Origin: Bacteroidales bacterium UBA755
GTDB lineage: Bacteria > Bacteroidota > Bacteroidia > Bacteroidales > UBA932
DNA: 50,768 nucleotides
Assembly: GCA_002297815.1 (NCBI GenBank)
Contig: DBKH01000020.1
Location: forward strand, 1 to 50,768
Direction: 5' to 3'
Positions within the stretch are counted from its first letter, which is position 1. Each line of letters begins with the position of its first letter. The notes beneath the pieces are model-generated. The model saw only the letters and a list, made by a program, of their open reading frames with translations. It searched no databases and was not told the DNA's origin. Shown here in pieces: positions 1 to 7,615 of this stretch. The position numbers were made by a program, and so were the translations under genes.

Positions 1-29
1 ACGCAGTGACTGGGGGTTGAATAAAGAAC

Positions 30-50
30 ATGTTGGACCAAGTCCAACAT
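30..50. repeat. Small perfect hairpin at the left edge
   Basis: ATGTTGGAC and its complement GTCCAACAT form a 9-bp stem around a CAA loop. It is followed one base later by the larger hairpin at 52-90. The two together look like the 3' end of a transcription unit lying left of the window. Confidence 0.5.
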
Positions 51-51
51 A

Positions 52-90
52 TTCCGGCCTTTTTTTGACTATGTCAAAAAAAGGCCGGAA
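52..90. terminator. Bidirectional terminator-like hairpin, 18-bp perfect stem
   Basis: Positions 52-69 and 73-90 are perfect inverted complements around a TAT loop. The stem contains a GGCC-rich base and an internal run of seven T (or seven A on the other arm), so the T-tract is inside the stem and not after it. It would insulate the GH106 gene from whatever lies to the left. Termination activity is inferred from shape only. Confidence 0.55.
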
Positions 91-335
91 CTTCGCAGCC
101 CCGACCTTTCCCACTTAATACAAACCTAATTATGAATAAAACGTATGAAGAATAGCTCTCATAAATCAAAAGGTCAGAATAAAAACTAATCCTATTAGAA
201 CCAATTAACTCTTAAAGCGTATAGGCATTATCCGTGCCAAACACCTATAAAGCATCAAGAATTTTCATGATTTGCCAAAAATCAAACACAAAGCATCAGT
301 TTTTAAAGACCGCCGGCAACACATCAAAGAAAGGC

Positions 336-366
336 TTGAATTTGTGCTCCATGATGATTATCTTTG
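336..366 (+). promoter_or_regulatory. Candidate promoter of the GH106 gene
   Basis: TATCTTTG at 359-366 matches the Bacteroidetes -7 box TAnnTTTG, and a TTG at 336-338 lies 20 bp upstream as a partial -33 box. The start codon is 20 bp downstream. The rest of 91-335 holds no gene I can support; a copy of GTCAGAAT sits at 173-180 (see the motif upstream of rhaB). Confidence 0.4.
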
Positions 367-386
367 AATGAACAAAACAAGCAAAC

Positions 387-3300
387 ATGAACTTCAAGAC
401 AACATTTGAGGCACTAGCGATCATCCTGTCAATATATTCAGGCCAAAATCTGACATCTGCACAAGTAAAGTCAGACACGTCAGACCTTGTCAAGGCTTTT
501 CAAACTCCTCCCAAAGCAGCCAGACCACAAGTCTGGTGGCACTGGATGGATGGAAACGTCTCAAAAGAAGGCATACGAAAAGACATCGAATGGATGAAAA
601 GAGCAGGAATCGGAGGATTTCATCAATTCGATGCTGGAGGAATCAACATGCCTAGAGCCGCAAAAGTAAAACTTCCGTACCTAAGCGATGGCTGGAAAGA
701 CGCGTTTCGGTTCGCACTAAATCTGGCCGACTCTCTAGACATGGATGTCACTATCGCTAGTGCCCCAGGATGGAGTTCCACTGGAGGCAAATGGGTAAAA
801 CCAGAGGATGCTGTCAAGAAACTCGAATGGAGATCAGTGGACATCAGAGGAGGCAAGGTGTCCTTACAACTTCCTGAACTGTACAATGTTGTCGGTCCTT
901 ACCAAGACTATCACACAGACAATGACCGCATTGAGGTAAAGCCCTACTGCAAGGATCTATACGTCCTCGCGGTAAGGCTGCCATATTCAGACAAATCCAT
1001 GAAAGCTTTGGCGGAAAGAATTGAGGAAAGCGACAGCGAAATCAAGGTGGAGTTTAGGAAGCCACAAACAATAAAAGCTCTGACACTCAAAAGTATGGCA
1101 ATGTCAGACAGGCCAAGGAACAGCAAGCCTGACTGCAAGAATATTCTTGAATGCAGTGACGACGGCAAAAAATGGAGAAAAGTCTGCGACATCGAGCCGA
1201 CAGTGCTACCTTACTTAACCATCAACATTCCCCAAACTTGTGCCCAGTTCTTCAGAGTCAGAGGGGAAAAGCTTCAGTCGCTCGATTTGTTCACAGTCTC
1301 AAAAGTTAATCATAGCCAAGAGCTTGGCGGATTCGGGATCATTCATGATTTCTGGAAGTACCACACGCCATATTCAAAAGATGCAATCAGAACGTCGGAC
1401 ATTATCGACCTCACGGATCGGATGACCGCTGACGGGAAGCTTGAGTGCTCGTTGCCAGCCGGAAGATGGAGAATCTACCGCTTCGGATGGTCGATAACCG
1501 GAAAGATCAACCATCCGGCATCACCAGAAGCTACTGGATTGGAAGTGGACAAGTTGGATCCCGATGCATGGATGAGATATTTCCACACCTACGTAGATCT
1601 TTACAAGGAGGCTGCGGGCGGAATGCTCGGAGAAAAAGGCATCCGCTACCTACTGGTTGACAGCTACGAAGCCGGATCCTACACATGGACGCCAAAACTT
1701 GCCGAGGAATTTAAATCTAGACGCGGCTACGACCTGATCCCTTGGCTACCTGTCCTCGCAGGAGAAATCATCGGCAGCTCCCAGATGAGCGAACGTTTCC
1801 TTTGGGACTGGCGCAGGACTCTGGGTGAACTGTTCTGCGAAAACTATGACAGAATCGATGACATTGTCAATGAATATGGCCTCTCAGGACGCTATACTGA
1901 GTCCCACGAGGGTGGTCGTGCCTACACTGGAGACGGAATGGATCCGAAAATAAAGGCCACAATCCCAATGGCAGCAATCTGGATGGAAAACACACCCACT
2001 GGATCATCGGTACCGTCAGCCATCTGCGATGTCAGGGAATCTGCTTCCGTCTCTCACATCTACGGCCAGCCTTTGGTTGCTGCTGAATCTTTCTCAGTGA
2101 ACGGGGACGAAGGACGAGCCTACACCTATTGTCCTGAGAACATGAAGTACATTGCTGACGTTGGTCTCAGCGCAGGACTCAATAGGTTCGTCATCCACGA
2201 GTCAGCATCACAACCTAATGATGCGTACCTGCCAGGCCTTCAACTGTTCCGCTACGGGCAATGGCTTCACAGGAATGAGACATGGGCTGAATATGCTAGG
2301 GTGTTCACCGACTACCTTGCCAGATCAAGTGCAATGCTCCAGCAAGGGACCTCAGTCGCTGACATATTATTATACTATGGAGAGGATCTGAACATCACTG
2401 GGCTCTACGGTGGAGACGCTTTCAGTTCTCTGCCACAGGTCCCAGAGGGTTACAACTACGATTTCGCAAACCCTACTGTACTTCGGAACGGGGTAAAGGC
2501 CGAGAATGGAACGCTTGTGGCTCCATCTGGGGCTCGTTACAAGGTTCTGTGGCTGGATAGAAACTGCGAGGTGATGTCCTTGGATATTCTTAAAAAGGTC
2601 AAGGAGTTTGCTGACGCTGGGGTCATCATCTGTGGGAAAGAGCCGAAGCAATGCGCTGGGCTCAAGGCTGACGACAGGGCTTTTGCGTCAATAGTTGACG
2701 ATGTTTGGCATTCGCGCAGGAAGAATGTGTTCACCAAGGGGCTTGAAGATTGTCTTATACGAAGCGGGATTGCTCCTGATTTCAGTGCTAGGGTCGCTGA
2801 GCCAGTCGAAACGACATTGCGAGGCGGTTCCTGTCACTTCGACAAGCTCAGTGACCAAAACATGTCGCTAAACGACCGGGAAGGTTCGCTCGGTGGTCAA
2901 GAGGATGGTGTTGAAGCACCAGCTAACGCTCCGGACAGATACGGGGACTTTAAATATGTCCACAGAAGTCTTCAGGACAGCACTCAGATCTACTGGGTGA
3001 GAAACTTCTCTGGGAATTGTGCTGATGTGGAGCTTAGCTTTAGGGACGGAGGGAAGTTCGCGGCCATATTCAATCCTGACAATGGTGAAGTCTCAGACAT
3101 TCAGGTCGTTGACAAGGAAGGAAGGTCGGTCGTGACCCTTCCGATGTACTCAACAGACGCTAGGATTGTCGTGCTGTCTAATAGGCCTCAAATTGAGTTT
3201 ACCATAGACACTGTGCTTGTCAATTCCACAGACTCCACAGCAGAATGTGTTGTTGATTCACTAGTCATCAGCGGCCTAACATCCGATGCATCTGTTATAC

Positions 3301-3776
3301 AGACCATTGACACAACATGGCAGGTGCACTTCGACCAGAAAAACGGTGGTACCGCTGACGAGGAGTTCACGAAATTGGAGTCATGGACAAGAAAAGAGAA
3401 TCCTGTCGTAAAGTATTTCTCAGGAACCGCTGTCTATAAGACCACAGTAGCCGTTGATTCCACCCAACTAGCAGCTAACGCAAGGATATTCTTAGACCTT
3501 GGAGTTGTAAAGAACATCGCTGACATCTCCATCAACGGCAGCCCTGCCGGAATCCTCTGGAAAACCCCGTTCAGAACCGCTGACATCAAGCCTCTTCTGC
3601 ACGAAGGCGACAACACTCTTGAGATCAAGGTGACAAATGTCTGGCGCAACCGCATGATCGGAGACGTCCAACCCAGTGAAAAACACCCAGTTACAGCCAT
3701 CCGACGTTTCTACAAAGCCACCGACAAACTCCTCCCGTCCGGCCTCCTTGGCCCAGTCCAGCTCCTCGGATTATAA
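387..3776 (+). CDS. GH106-family alpha-L-rhamnosidase, exported
   Basis: Predicted to cleave terminal alpha-L-rhamnose from glycans outside the cytoplasm. The protein is 1129 residues, usual for the family. It has an N-terminal signal peptide (about residues 1-25, ending near TSAQ), then the family opening with PQVWWHWMDGNVSKEGI and a GIGGFHQFDAGG segment, a large TIM-barrel region with conserved acidic stretches (residues 420-600), and a C-terminal beta-sandwich ending near TLEIKVTNVWRNRMIGD that resembles a carbohydrate-binding fold. The neighbours rhaB and rhaA support rhamnose as the product. Residues 802 to about 850 are an odd low-similarity insert; the DNA under its first part is an inverted repeat of a type found elsewhere in the window (2792-2856). 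The stop codon shares the palindrome TTATAA with the stop of the convergent AraC gene. Family call is firm; the exact linkage is not. Confidence 0.88.
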   Translation: MNFKTTFEALAIILSIYSGQNLTSAQVKSDTSDLVKAFQTPPKAARPQVWWHWMDGNVSKEGIRKDIEWMKRAGIGGFHQFDAGGINMPRAAKVKLPYLSDGWKDAFRFALNLADSLDMDVTIASAPGWSSTGGKWVKPEDAVKKLEWRSVDIRGGKVSLQLPELYNVVGPYQDYHTDNDRIEVKPYCKDLYVLAVRLPYSDKSMKALAERIEESDSEIKVEFRKPQTIKALTLKSMAMSDRPRNSKPDCKNILECSDDGKKWRKVCDIEPTVLPYLTINIPQTCAQFFRVRGEKLQSLDLFTVSKVNHSQELGGFGIIHDFWKYHTPYSKDAIRTSDIIDLTDRMTADGKLECSLPAGRWRIYRFGWSITGKINHPASPEATGLEVDKLDPDAWMRYFHTYVDLYKEAAGGMLGEKGIRYLLVDSYEAGSYTWTPKLAEEFKSRRGYDLIPWLPVLAGEIIGSSQMSERFLWDWRRTLGELFCENYDRIDDIVNEYGLSGRYTESHEGGRAYTGDGMDPKIKATIPMAAIWMENTPTGSSVPSAICDVRESASVSHIYGQPLVAAESFSVNGDEGRAYTYCPENMKYIADVGLSAGLNRFVIHESASQPNDAYLPGLQLFRYGQWLHRNETWAEYARVFTDYLARSSAMLQQGTSVADILLYYGEDLNITGLYGGDAFSSLPQVPEGYNYDFANPTVLRNGVKAENGTLVAPSGARYKVLWLDRNCEVMSLDILKKVKEFADAGVIICGKEPKQCAGLKADDRAFASIVDDVWHSRRKNVFTKGLEDCLIRSGIAPDFSARVAEPVETTLRGGSCHFDKLSDQNMSLNDREGSLGGQEDGVEAPANAPDRYGDFKYVHRSLQDSTQIYWVRNFSGNCADVELSFRDGGKFAAIFNPDNGEVSDIQVVDKEGRSVVTLPMYSTDARIVVLSNRPQIEFTIDTVLVNSTDSTAECVVDSLVISGLTSDASVIQTIDTTWQVHFDQKNGGTADEEFTKLESWTRKENPVVKYFSGTAVYKTTVAVDSTQLAANARIFLDLGVVKNIADISINGSPAGILWKTPFRTADIKPLLHEGDNTLEIKVTNVWRNRMIGDVQPSEKHPVTAIRRFYKATDKLLPSGLLGPVQLLGL
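2792..2856. repeat. REP-like inverted repeat inside the GH106 coding sequence
   Basis: GGTCGCTGAGCCAGTCGAA at 2792-2810 pairs, with three mismatches, with the reverse complement of TTCGACAAGCTCAGTGACC at 2838-2856. The same core (TGAGCcTGTCGAA / TTCGACAgGCTCA) recurs in intergenic DNA at 33.1, 37.8 and 38.45 kb. Here it is translated in frame (VAEPVE ... CHFDKLSDQ). Confidence 0.75.
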
Positions 3777-4667
3777 CTTGGCGACCTGAGTGGTATTACG
3801 ATATTCAGCGGGAGTTTGGCCTGTCATGTGGCGGAATGCCGTGAAGAAATAGTCATGGTTATTATAGCCAACGCTATAGGCCACCTCCTTGATGCTCATG
3901 GCAGTGTTCGTCAGCAACTCCTTCGCCTTACTCATCCTCACCTCGTTGATAAACCGCGCAGGAGAGAACCCAGTATATTCCTTAAAAGTCTTGCGGAATG
4001 AGGAATAACTAAGGCAAAGCTTCGCTGCAACTTCCTCCGGGGAGATGGACATGTAGTTGGAATGAATCATGACCTTCGCCTGACTAATCTTGTTTGCCGT
4101 GTCAGATTCTTGAAATTGGGAATTACGGTCATAGAAATAAGCTAGGCTCAGCATCCTGTCAACAATCCCAGCCAAAACATGCTGAAAGCCAGACTCTTGA
4201 GCCACAGCCGCGGAAATAGCAGACATGTAGAGATTCACAAGATCTTCATGAATGTTGACTTTGAAAATAGGCCTCTCTTTTGAAAAAAAGTTCTGCTCCA
4301 TCAGATTGTCCATAAAAGAGCCATTAAAGCCTATCCAATACTCCTTCCAACCTGTACTTTTGTCCGGATAGTACGTGTGCCATTCCCCAGGAAACAGCAG
4401 AAACATCATCCCGCTCTTGACAGTAATTGCCTTCGAACGCCCCAGAGTCTCACAATAAAACTTGCCCTTACCCTCGGTAATGTACAGTAATTGGTACTCT
4501 TGAAGTACTCTCCCGCTAGCAGCAGAAAAGACATAACGCGAAGGATGATTACGAGGTGGATAGTCCATCCCAGGCGCGATTTCCTGAAAACCAACAGAAT
4601 TGACAGCAGTACCCCACTTAAGGTCAACAGGGTTGACCGCCAAATATTTGAGATGTAAAGAAGCCAT
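3771..4667 (-). CDS. AraC-family transcriptional regulator
   Basis: A 298-residue DNA-binding regulator with an N-terminal cupin-like sensor (about residues 30-170, including GKGKFYCET and LLFPGEWHTYYPD) and a C-terminal double helix-turn-helix of AraC type (about 195-295, with SPEEVAAKLCLSYSSFRKTF and IKEVAYSVGYNNHDYFFTAF). Probably the rhamnose-responsive activator of the neighbouring GH106 and rhaBA genes. I start at the ATG at 4667; an in-frame TTG nine bases upstream is less likely. A good promoter lies at 4702-4732. It ends tail to tail with GH106, the two stops overlapping in TTATAA. The effector is inferred from context. Confidence 0.85.
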   Translation of the reverse strand: MASLHLKYLAVNPVDLKWGTAVNSVGFQEIAPGMDYPPRNHPSRYVFSAASGRVLQEYQLLYITEGKGKFYCETLGRSKAITVKSGMMFLLFPGEWHTYYPDKSTGWKEYWIGFNGSFMDNLMEQNFFSKERPIFKVNIHEDLVNLYMSAISAAVAQESGFQHVLAGIVDRMLSLAYFYDRNSQFQESDTANKISQAKVMIHSNYMSISPEEVAAKLCLSYSSFRKTFKEYTGFSPARFINEVRMSKAKELLTNTAMSIKEVAYSVGYNNHDYFFTAFRHMTGQTPAEYRNTTQVAKL

Positions 4668-4701
4668 AGTTTCCAATGCTTACCTTAGTGGTTGTGATTC
4701 A

Positions 4702-4732
4702 CAAATATAGCAAAAAATAATTCCCAATCAAA
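4702..4732 (-). promoter_or_regulatory. Promoter of the AraC-type regulator gene
   Basis: On the minus strand TATATTTG (4709-4702) is a full -7 box and TTTG (4732-4729) a full -33 box, spaced by 19 bp. The predicted transcript start is about 28 bp before the ATG at 4667. Confidence 0.6.
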
Positions 4733-4739
4733 TTTCCAA

Positions 4740-4755
4740 GTCAGAATGTCAGAAT
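4740..4755 (+). promoter_or_regulatory. Tandem GTCAGAAT, possible AraC-type operator
   Basis: Two adjacent exact copies of GTCAGAAT, followed by the related ATCAGAAA at 4771-4778, lie between the araC-type gene and rhaB. AraC proteins bind direct repeats. Another GTCAGAAT lies at 173-180 upstream of GH106. rhaB itself has only a partial -7 box (GAAATTTG, 4783-4790), as expected for an activator-dependent promoter. Binding is inferred. Confidence 0.35.
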
Positions 4756-4816
4756 CCTCAACGGCAAAAAATCAGAAAAAACGAAATTTGTGAGTGTAAA
4801 AAAGTACCACATGATT

Positions 4817-6232
4817 ATGAACTTTCTAGCATTTGATCTCGGAGCTACGAGTGGCAGAGCCATCATCGGAACTGTCGAGAACGATAAACTGACTTCTGAG
4901 GAGGTCTATAGATTTCCAAACGCAGTCAAAGAAATTGGCGGAAAATATTACTGGGACATAAACTCTCTATTCGATCACTTCAAGTCTGCCCTCAAAAAAG
5001 TCGCAGGGATGGGCGTAAAGATTGAGTCCATCGGCATTGACACATGGGGTGTGGACTTTGGACACATTGACAAAGACGGTGGAATCATCGGATTGCCAAG
5101 GGCTTACAGAGATCCTTACACAGATGGAATCCCAGAGGAAGTCTTTACAATCATCCCACGCGAGGAACTTTACTCCATCACTGGAGTTCAAATCATGAAC
5201 TTCAACACCATCTTTCAACTCTACGCACAAAGTAAAGAAGCGGACTCAAGGCTGCCCATGACCGACAAAATCCTCTTCATGCCGGACCTTCTGGCTTACA
5301 TGCTTACCGGCAAGATGGTCTGTGAATATACCGACGCCTCCACCTCAGGCCTCATCAACCCACGCACGAGGGATTTCCAAAGGGACTTGCTAGAGCGTCT
5401 AGGAATCAACCCTTCAATCCTGCTAGACATCACCCAACCGGGCACAAAGGTAGGTGTGCTAAAAAAGGAAATCTGCAAGGAGACTGGCATGGAGCCCGTT
5501 CCAGTGATTGCTGTGGCTGGTCATGACACGGCATCCGCCATCGCAGCCGTACCAGCATCGGGAGAGAATTTCGCCTACCTGAGTAGCGGAACATGGAGCT
5601 TGATGGGCATCGAATCCAAGACACCACTCATTGATGAAAAGTCTTATGAATATAATCTCACGAACGAAGGCGGAATAGAAAGCACCACCAGATTCCTGAA
5701 GAATATCACGGGAATGTGGCTGTTGGAGCAGAGTCGAAAGACATGGGAAAGAGAAGGACGGGAATATTCATACGCCCAGATGGAGTCAATGGCTCGTGAA
5801 GCTATTGACTTCCCTTCCACAATTGATCCTGACGACCCTCGTTTCGCTGCCCCTAAGGACATGGACGCAGAGATCAAAGCAGCTCTCAAGGATTCCGGCC
5901 AAAGGATTCCTAAGAACGATGGTGAGATGATCAGCTGCATCTACCACAGTCTTACGAAAAAGTACAAAGAAGTCATTGAAATGCTTCAAGGATTCGCTTC
6001 TTTCAAAATCGAGAAACTGCATGTTATCGGTGGAGGTTCTGCGAACAAACTGATGAGCCAACTAACAGCTGACACGCTCGGCATCCCGGTAATCGCAGGT
6101 CCGATGGAAGGTACAGCAATTGGCAACATCATGCTTCAGGCCAAGGTGGCCGGACTTGTGGGCGACCGTTGGGACATGAGAAGGATCATCGGGGACTCCA
6201 TCCAGACAACTACCTACGAGCCCAGAAGTTAA
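4817..6232 (+). CDS. rhaB: Rhamnulokinase
   Basis: Phosphorylates L-rhamnulose to L-rhamnulose-1-phosphate with ATP in the cytoplasm. It is a FGGY-family sugar kinase of 471 residues, the usual length. The N-terminal phosphate-binding loop DLGATSGRAIIG follows the start closely, IGIDTWGVDFG is the typical rhamnulokinase segment, VAGHDTASAIAAVP and YLSSGTWSLMG mark the hinge, and LHVIGGGSANKLMSQLTAD is the C-terminal nucleotide-binding motif. I chose the ATG at 4817 because it puts the kinase motif 5 residues in; ATG 4811 and an upstream GTG at 4790 are alternatives. rhaA follows after 66 bp, probably in the same operon. No aldolase (rhaD) or rhamnose permease gene is present here. Confidence 0.92.
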   Translation: MNFLAFDLGATSGRAIIGTVENDKLTSEEVYRFPNAVKEIGGKYYWDINSLFDHFKSALKKVAGMGVKIESIGIDTWGVDFGHIDKDGGIIGLPRAYRDPYTDGIPEEVFTIIPREELYSITGVQIMNFNTIFQLYAQSKEADSRLPMTDKILFMPDLLAYMLTGKMVCEYTDASTSGLINPRTRDFQRDLLERLGINPSILLDITQPGTKVGVLKKEICKETGMEPVPVIAVAGHDTASAIAAVPASGENFAYLSSGTWSLMGIESKTPLIDEKSYEYNLTNEGGIESTTRFLKNITGMWLLEQSRKTWEREGREYSYAQMESMAREAIDFPSTIDPDDPRFAAPKDMDAEIKAALKDSGQRIPKNDGEMISCIYHSLTKKYKEVIEMLQGFASFKIEKLHVIGGGSANKLMSQLTADTLGIPVIAGPMEGTAIGNIMLQAKVAGLVGDRWDMRRIIGDSIQTTTYEPRS

Positions 6233-6298
6233 GTCCAAAGGTTTGTCAAGTACAACTAAATGAAATTAGGAATATTCAAATAACAAACTTAAAATAGC

Positions 6299-7549
6299 AT
6301 GAACGAGAATTTGATAACCAAGGCCTACGAGATGGCCAAAGAACGTTACGCAGCAATCGGTGTGGACACCGACAAAGCCATAGAACTTCTTGAGAAAACC
6401 CCTATCTCCCTCCAGTGCTGGCAAGCAGACGATGTGATGGGTTTCGAGAACGACACCGCCCTCACCGGAGGAATCCAGGCAACCGGCAACTACCCTGGCC
6501 GCGCTCGCAACATTGATGAGCTCAGGGCCGACATCAAGTTTGTGAAAAGCCTCCTAGCTGGAACACAGCGCCTTAACCTCCACGAAATCTACGGAGATTT
6601 CCAAGGTAAGCACGTTGACCGTGACGAGGTTGAGCCGGCCCACTTCCAGAGTTGGATGGAATGGGGAAAGGAGAACGGGATGAAGCTCGACTTCAACTCC
6701 ACCTCTTTCTCGCACCCTAAGAGCGGAGATCTTTCGCTCGCTAACCCAGACAAGTCCATCCGTGACTTCTGGATTGAGCACACAAAGCGCTGCCGCAGAG
6801 TGGCCGATGCTATGGGTAAGTTCCAGGGAGATCCTTGCATCATGAACATCTGGGTTCACGATGGCTCTAAGGACCAGACTGTTGAGCGCCTCCGCTACCG
6901 CGAGATCATGGCTCAGTCTCTGGACGAAATCCTCTCTGAGAACCTTCCTGACATGAAGACCTGTCTTGAGGCAAAGCTCTTCGGAATCGGACTTGAGAGC
7001 TACACCGTTGGCTCACACGACTTCGTGACCGGCTACTGCTCGACCCGCAAGCTCATGTACACCCTCGACACCGGACACTACGAGCAGACCGAAAACATCA
7101 GCGACATGGTAGCTTCCCTGCTCCTCTTCGTTCCTGAATTGATGCTCCACACAAGCCGTCCTGTACGTTGGGACTCTGACCACGTTGTCACGATGAACGA
7201 CCAGACCCTCGACCTGTTCAAGGAGGTTGTCCGCGCTGACGCCCTTGACCGCACACACATCGGTTTGGACTATTTCGATGCCTCAATCAACCGCATCGGA
7301 GCCTACATCATCGGCACCCGCTCGACCCAGAAGTGCATGCTTCAGGCCTTCCTTGAGCCACTCCAGACTCTCCGCAAGTACGAGGACAACGGAAAATACT
7401 TCCAGCGCTTAGCCCTCCTAGAAGAGGCCAAGTCACTTCCATTCGGTGCAGTCTATGACTACTTCAATCTCAAGAATGGTGTTCCAGTAGGCCAGGACTT
7501 CATCTCAGCAGTAGAAAAGTACGAAGCTGACGTCACCTCAAAAAGATAA
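6299..7549 (+). CDS. rhaA: L-rhamnose isomerase
   Basis: Interconverts L-rhamnose and L-rhamnulose, the first step of the pathway, in the cytoplasm. Its 416 residues match the usual length. Clear family segments are PISLQCWQADDVMGFE (about 36-51), GIQATGNYPGRARN, metal and substrate region residues around ESYTVGSHDFVTGYC, and HTSRPVRWDSDHVV. It is second in the rhaBA operon and is followed by a strong hairpin terminator at 7563-7599. Codons are strongly biased to C-ending forms, suggesting good expression when induced. Confidence 0.95.
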   Translation: MNENLITKAYEMAKERYAAIGVDTDKAIELLEKTPISLQCWQADDVMGFENDTALTGGIQATGNYPGRARNIDELRADIKFVKSLLAGTQRLNLHEIYGDFQGKHVDRDEVEPAHFQSWMEWGKENGMKLDFNSTSFSHPKSGDLSLANPDKSIRDFWIEHTKRCRRVADAMGKFQGDPCIMNIWVHDGSKDQTVERLRYREIMAQSLDEILSENLPDMKTCLEAKLFGIGLESYTVGSHDFVTGYCSTRKLMYTLDTGHYEQTENISDMVASLLLFVPELMLHTSRPVRWDSDHVVTMNDQTLDLFKEVVRADALDRTHIGLDYFDASINRIGAYIIGTRSTQKCMLQAFLEPLQTLRKYEDNGKYFQRLALLEEAKSLPFGAVYDYFNLKNGVPVGQDFISAVEKYEADVTSKR

Positions 7550-7562
7550 AAAAGTATTATAA

Positions 7563-7599
7563 AAAAGGGAGCCGCCTATTTCGATGGACGGCTCCTTTT
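7563..7599. terminator. Bidirectional terminator between rhaA and the leftward PUL operon
   Basis: A GGGAGCCG / CGGCTCC stem extended by A-rich and T-rich flanks, with a 14-base loop. It serves convergent genes ending at 7549 (+) and 7616 (-). Confidence 0.75.
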
Positions 7600-7615
7600 A
7601 TTGATGATTTGTGAT

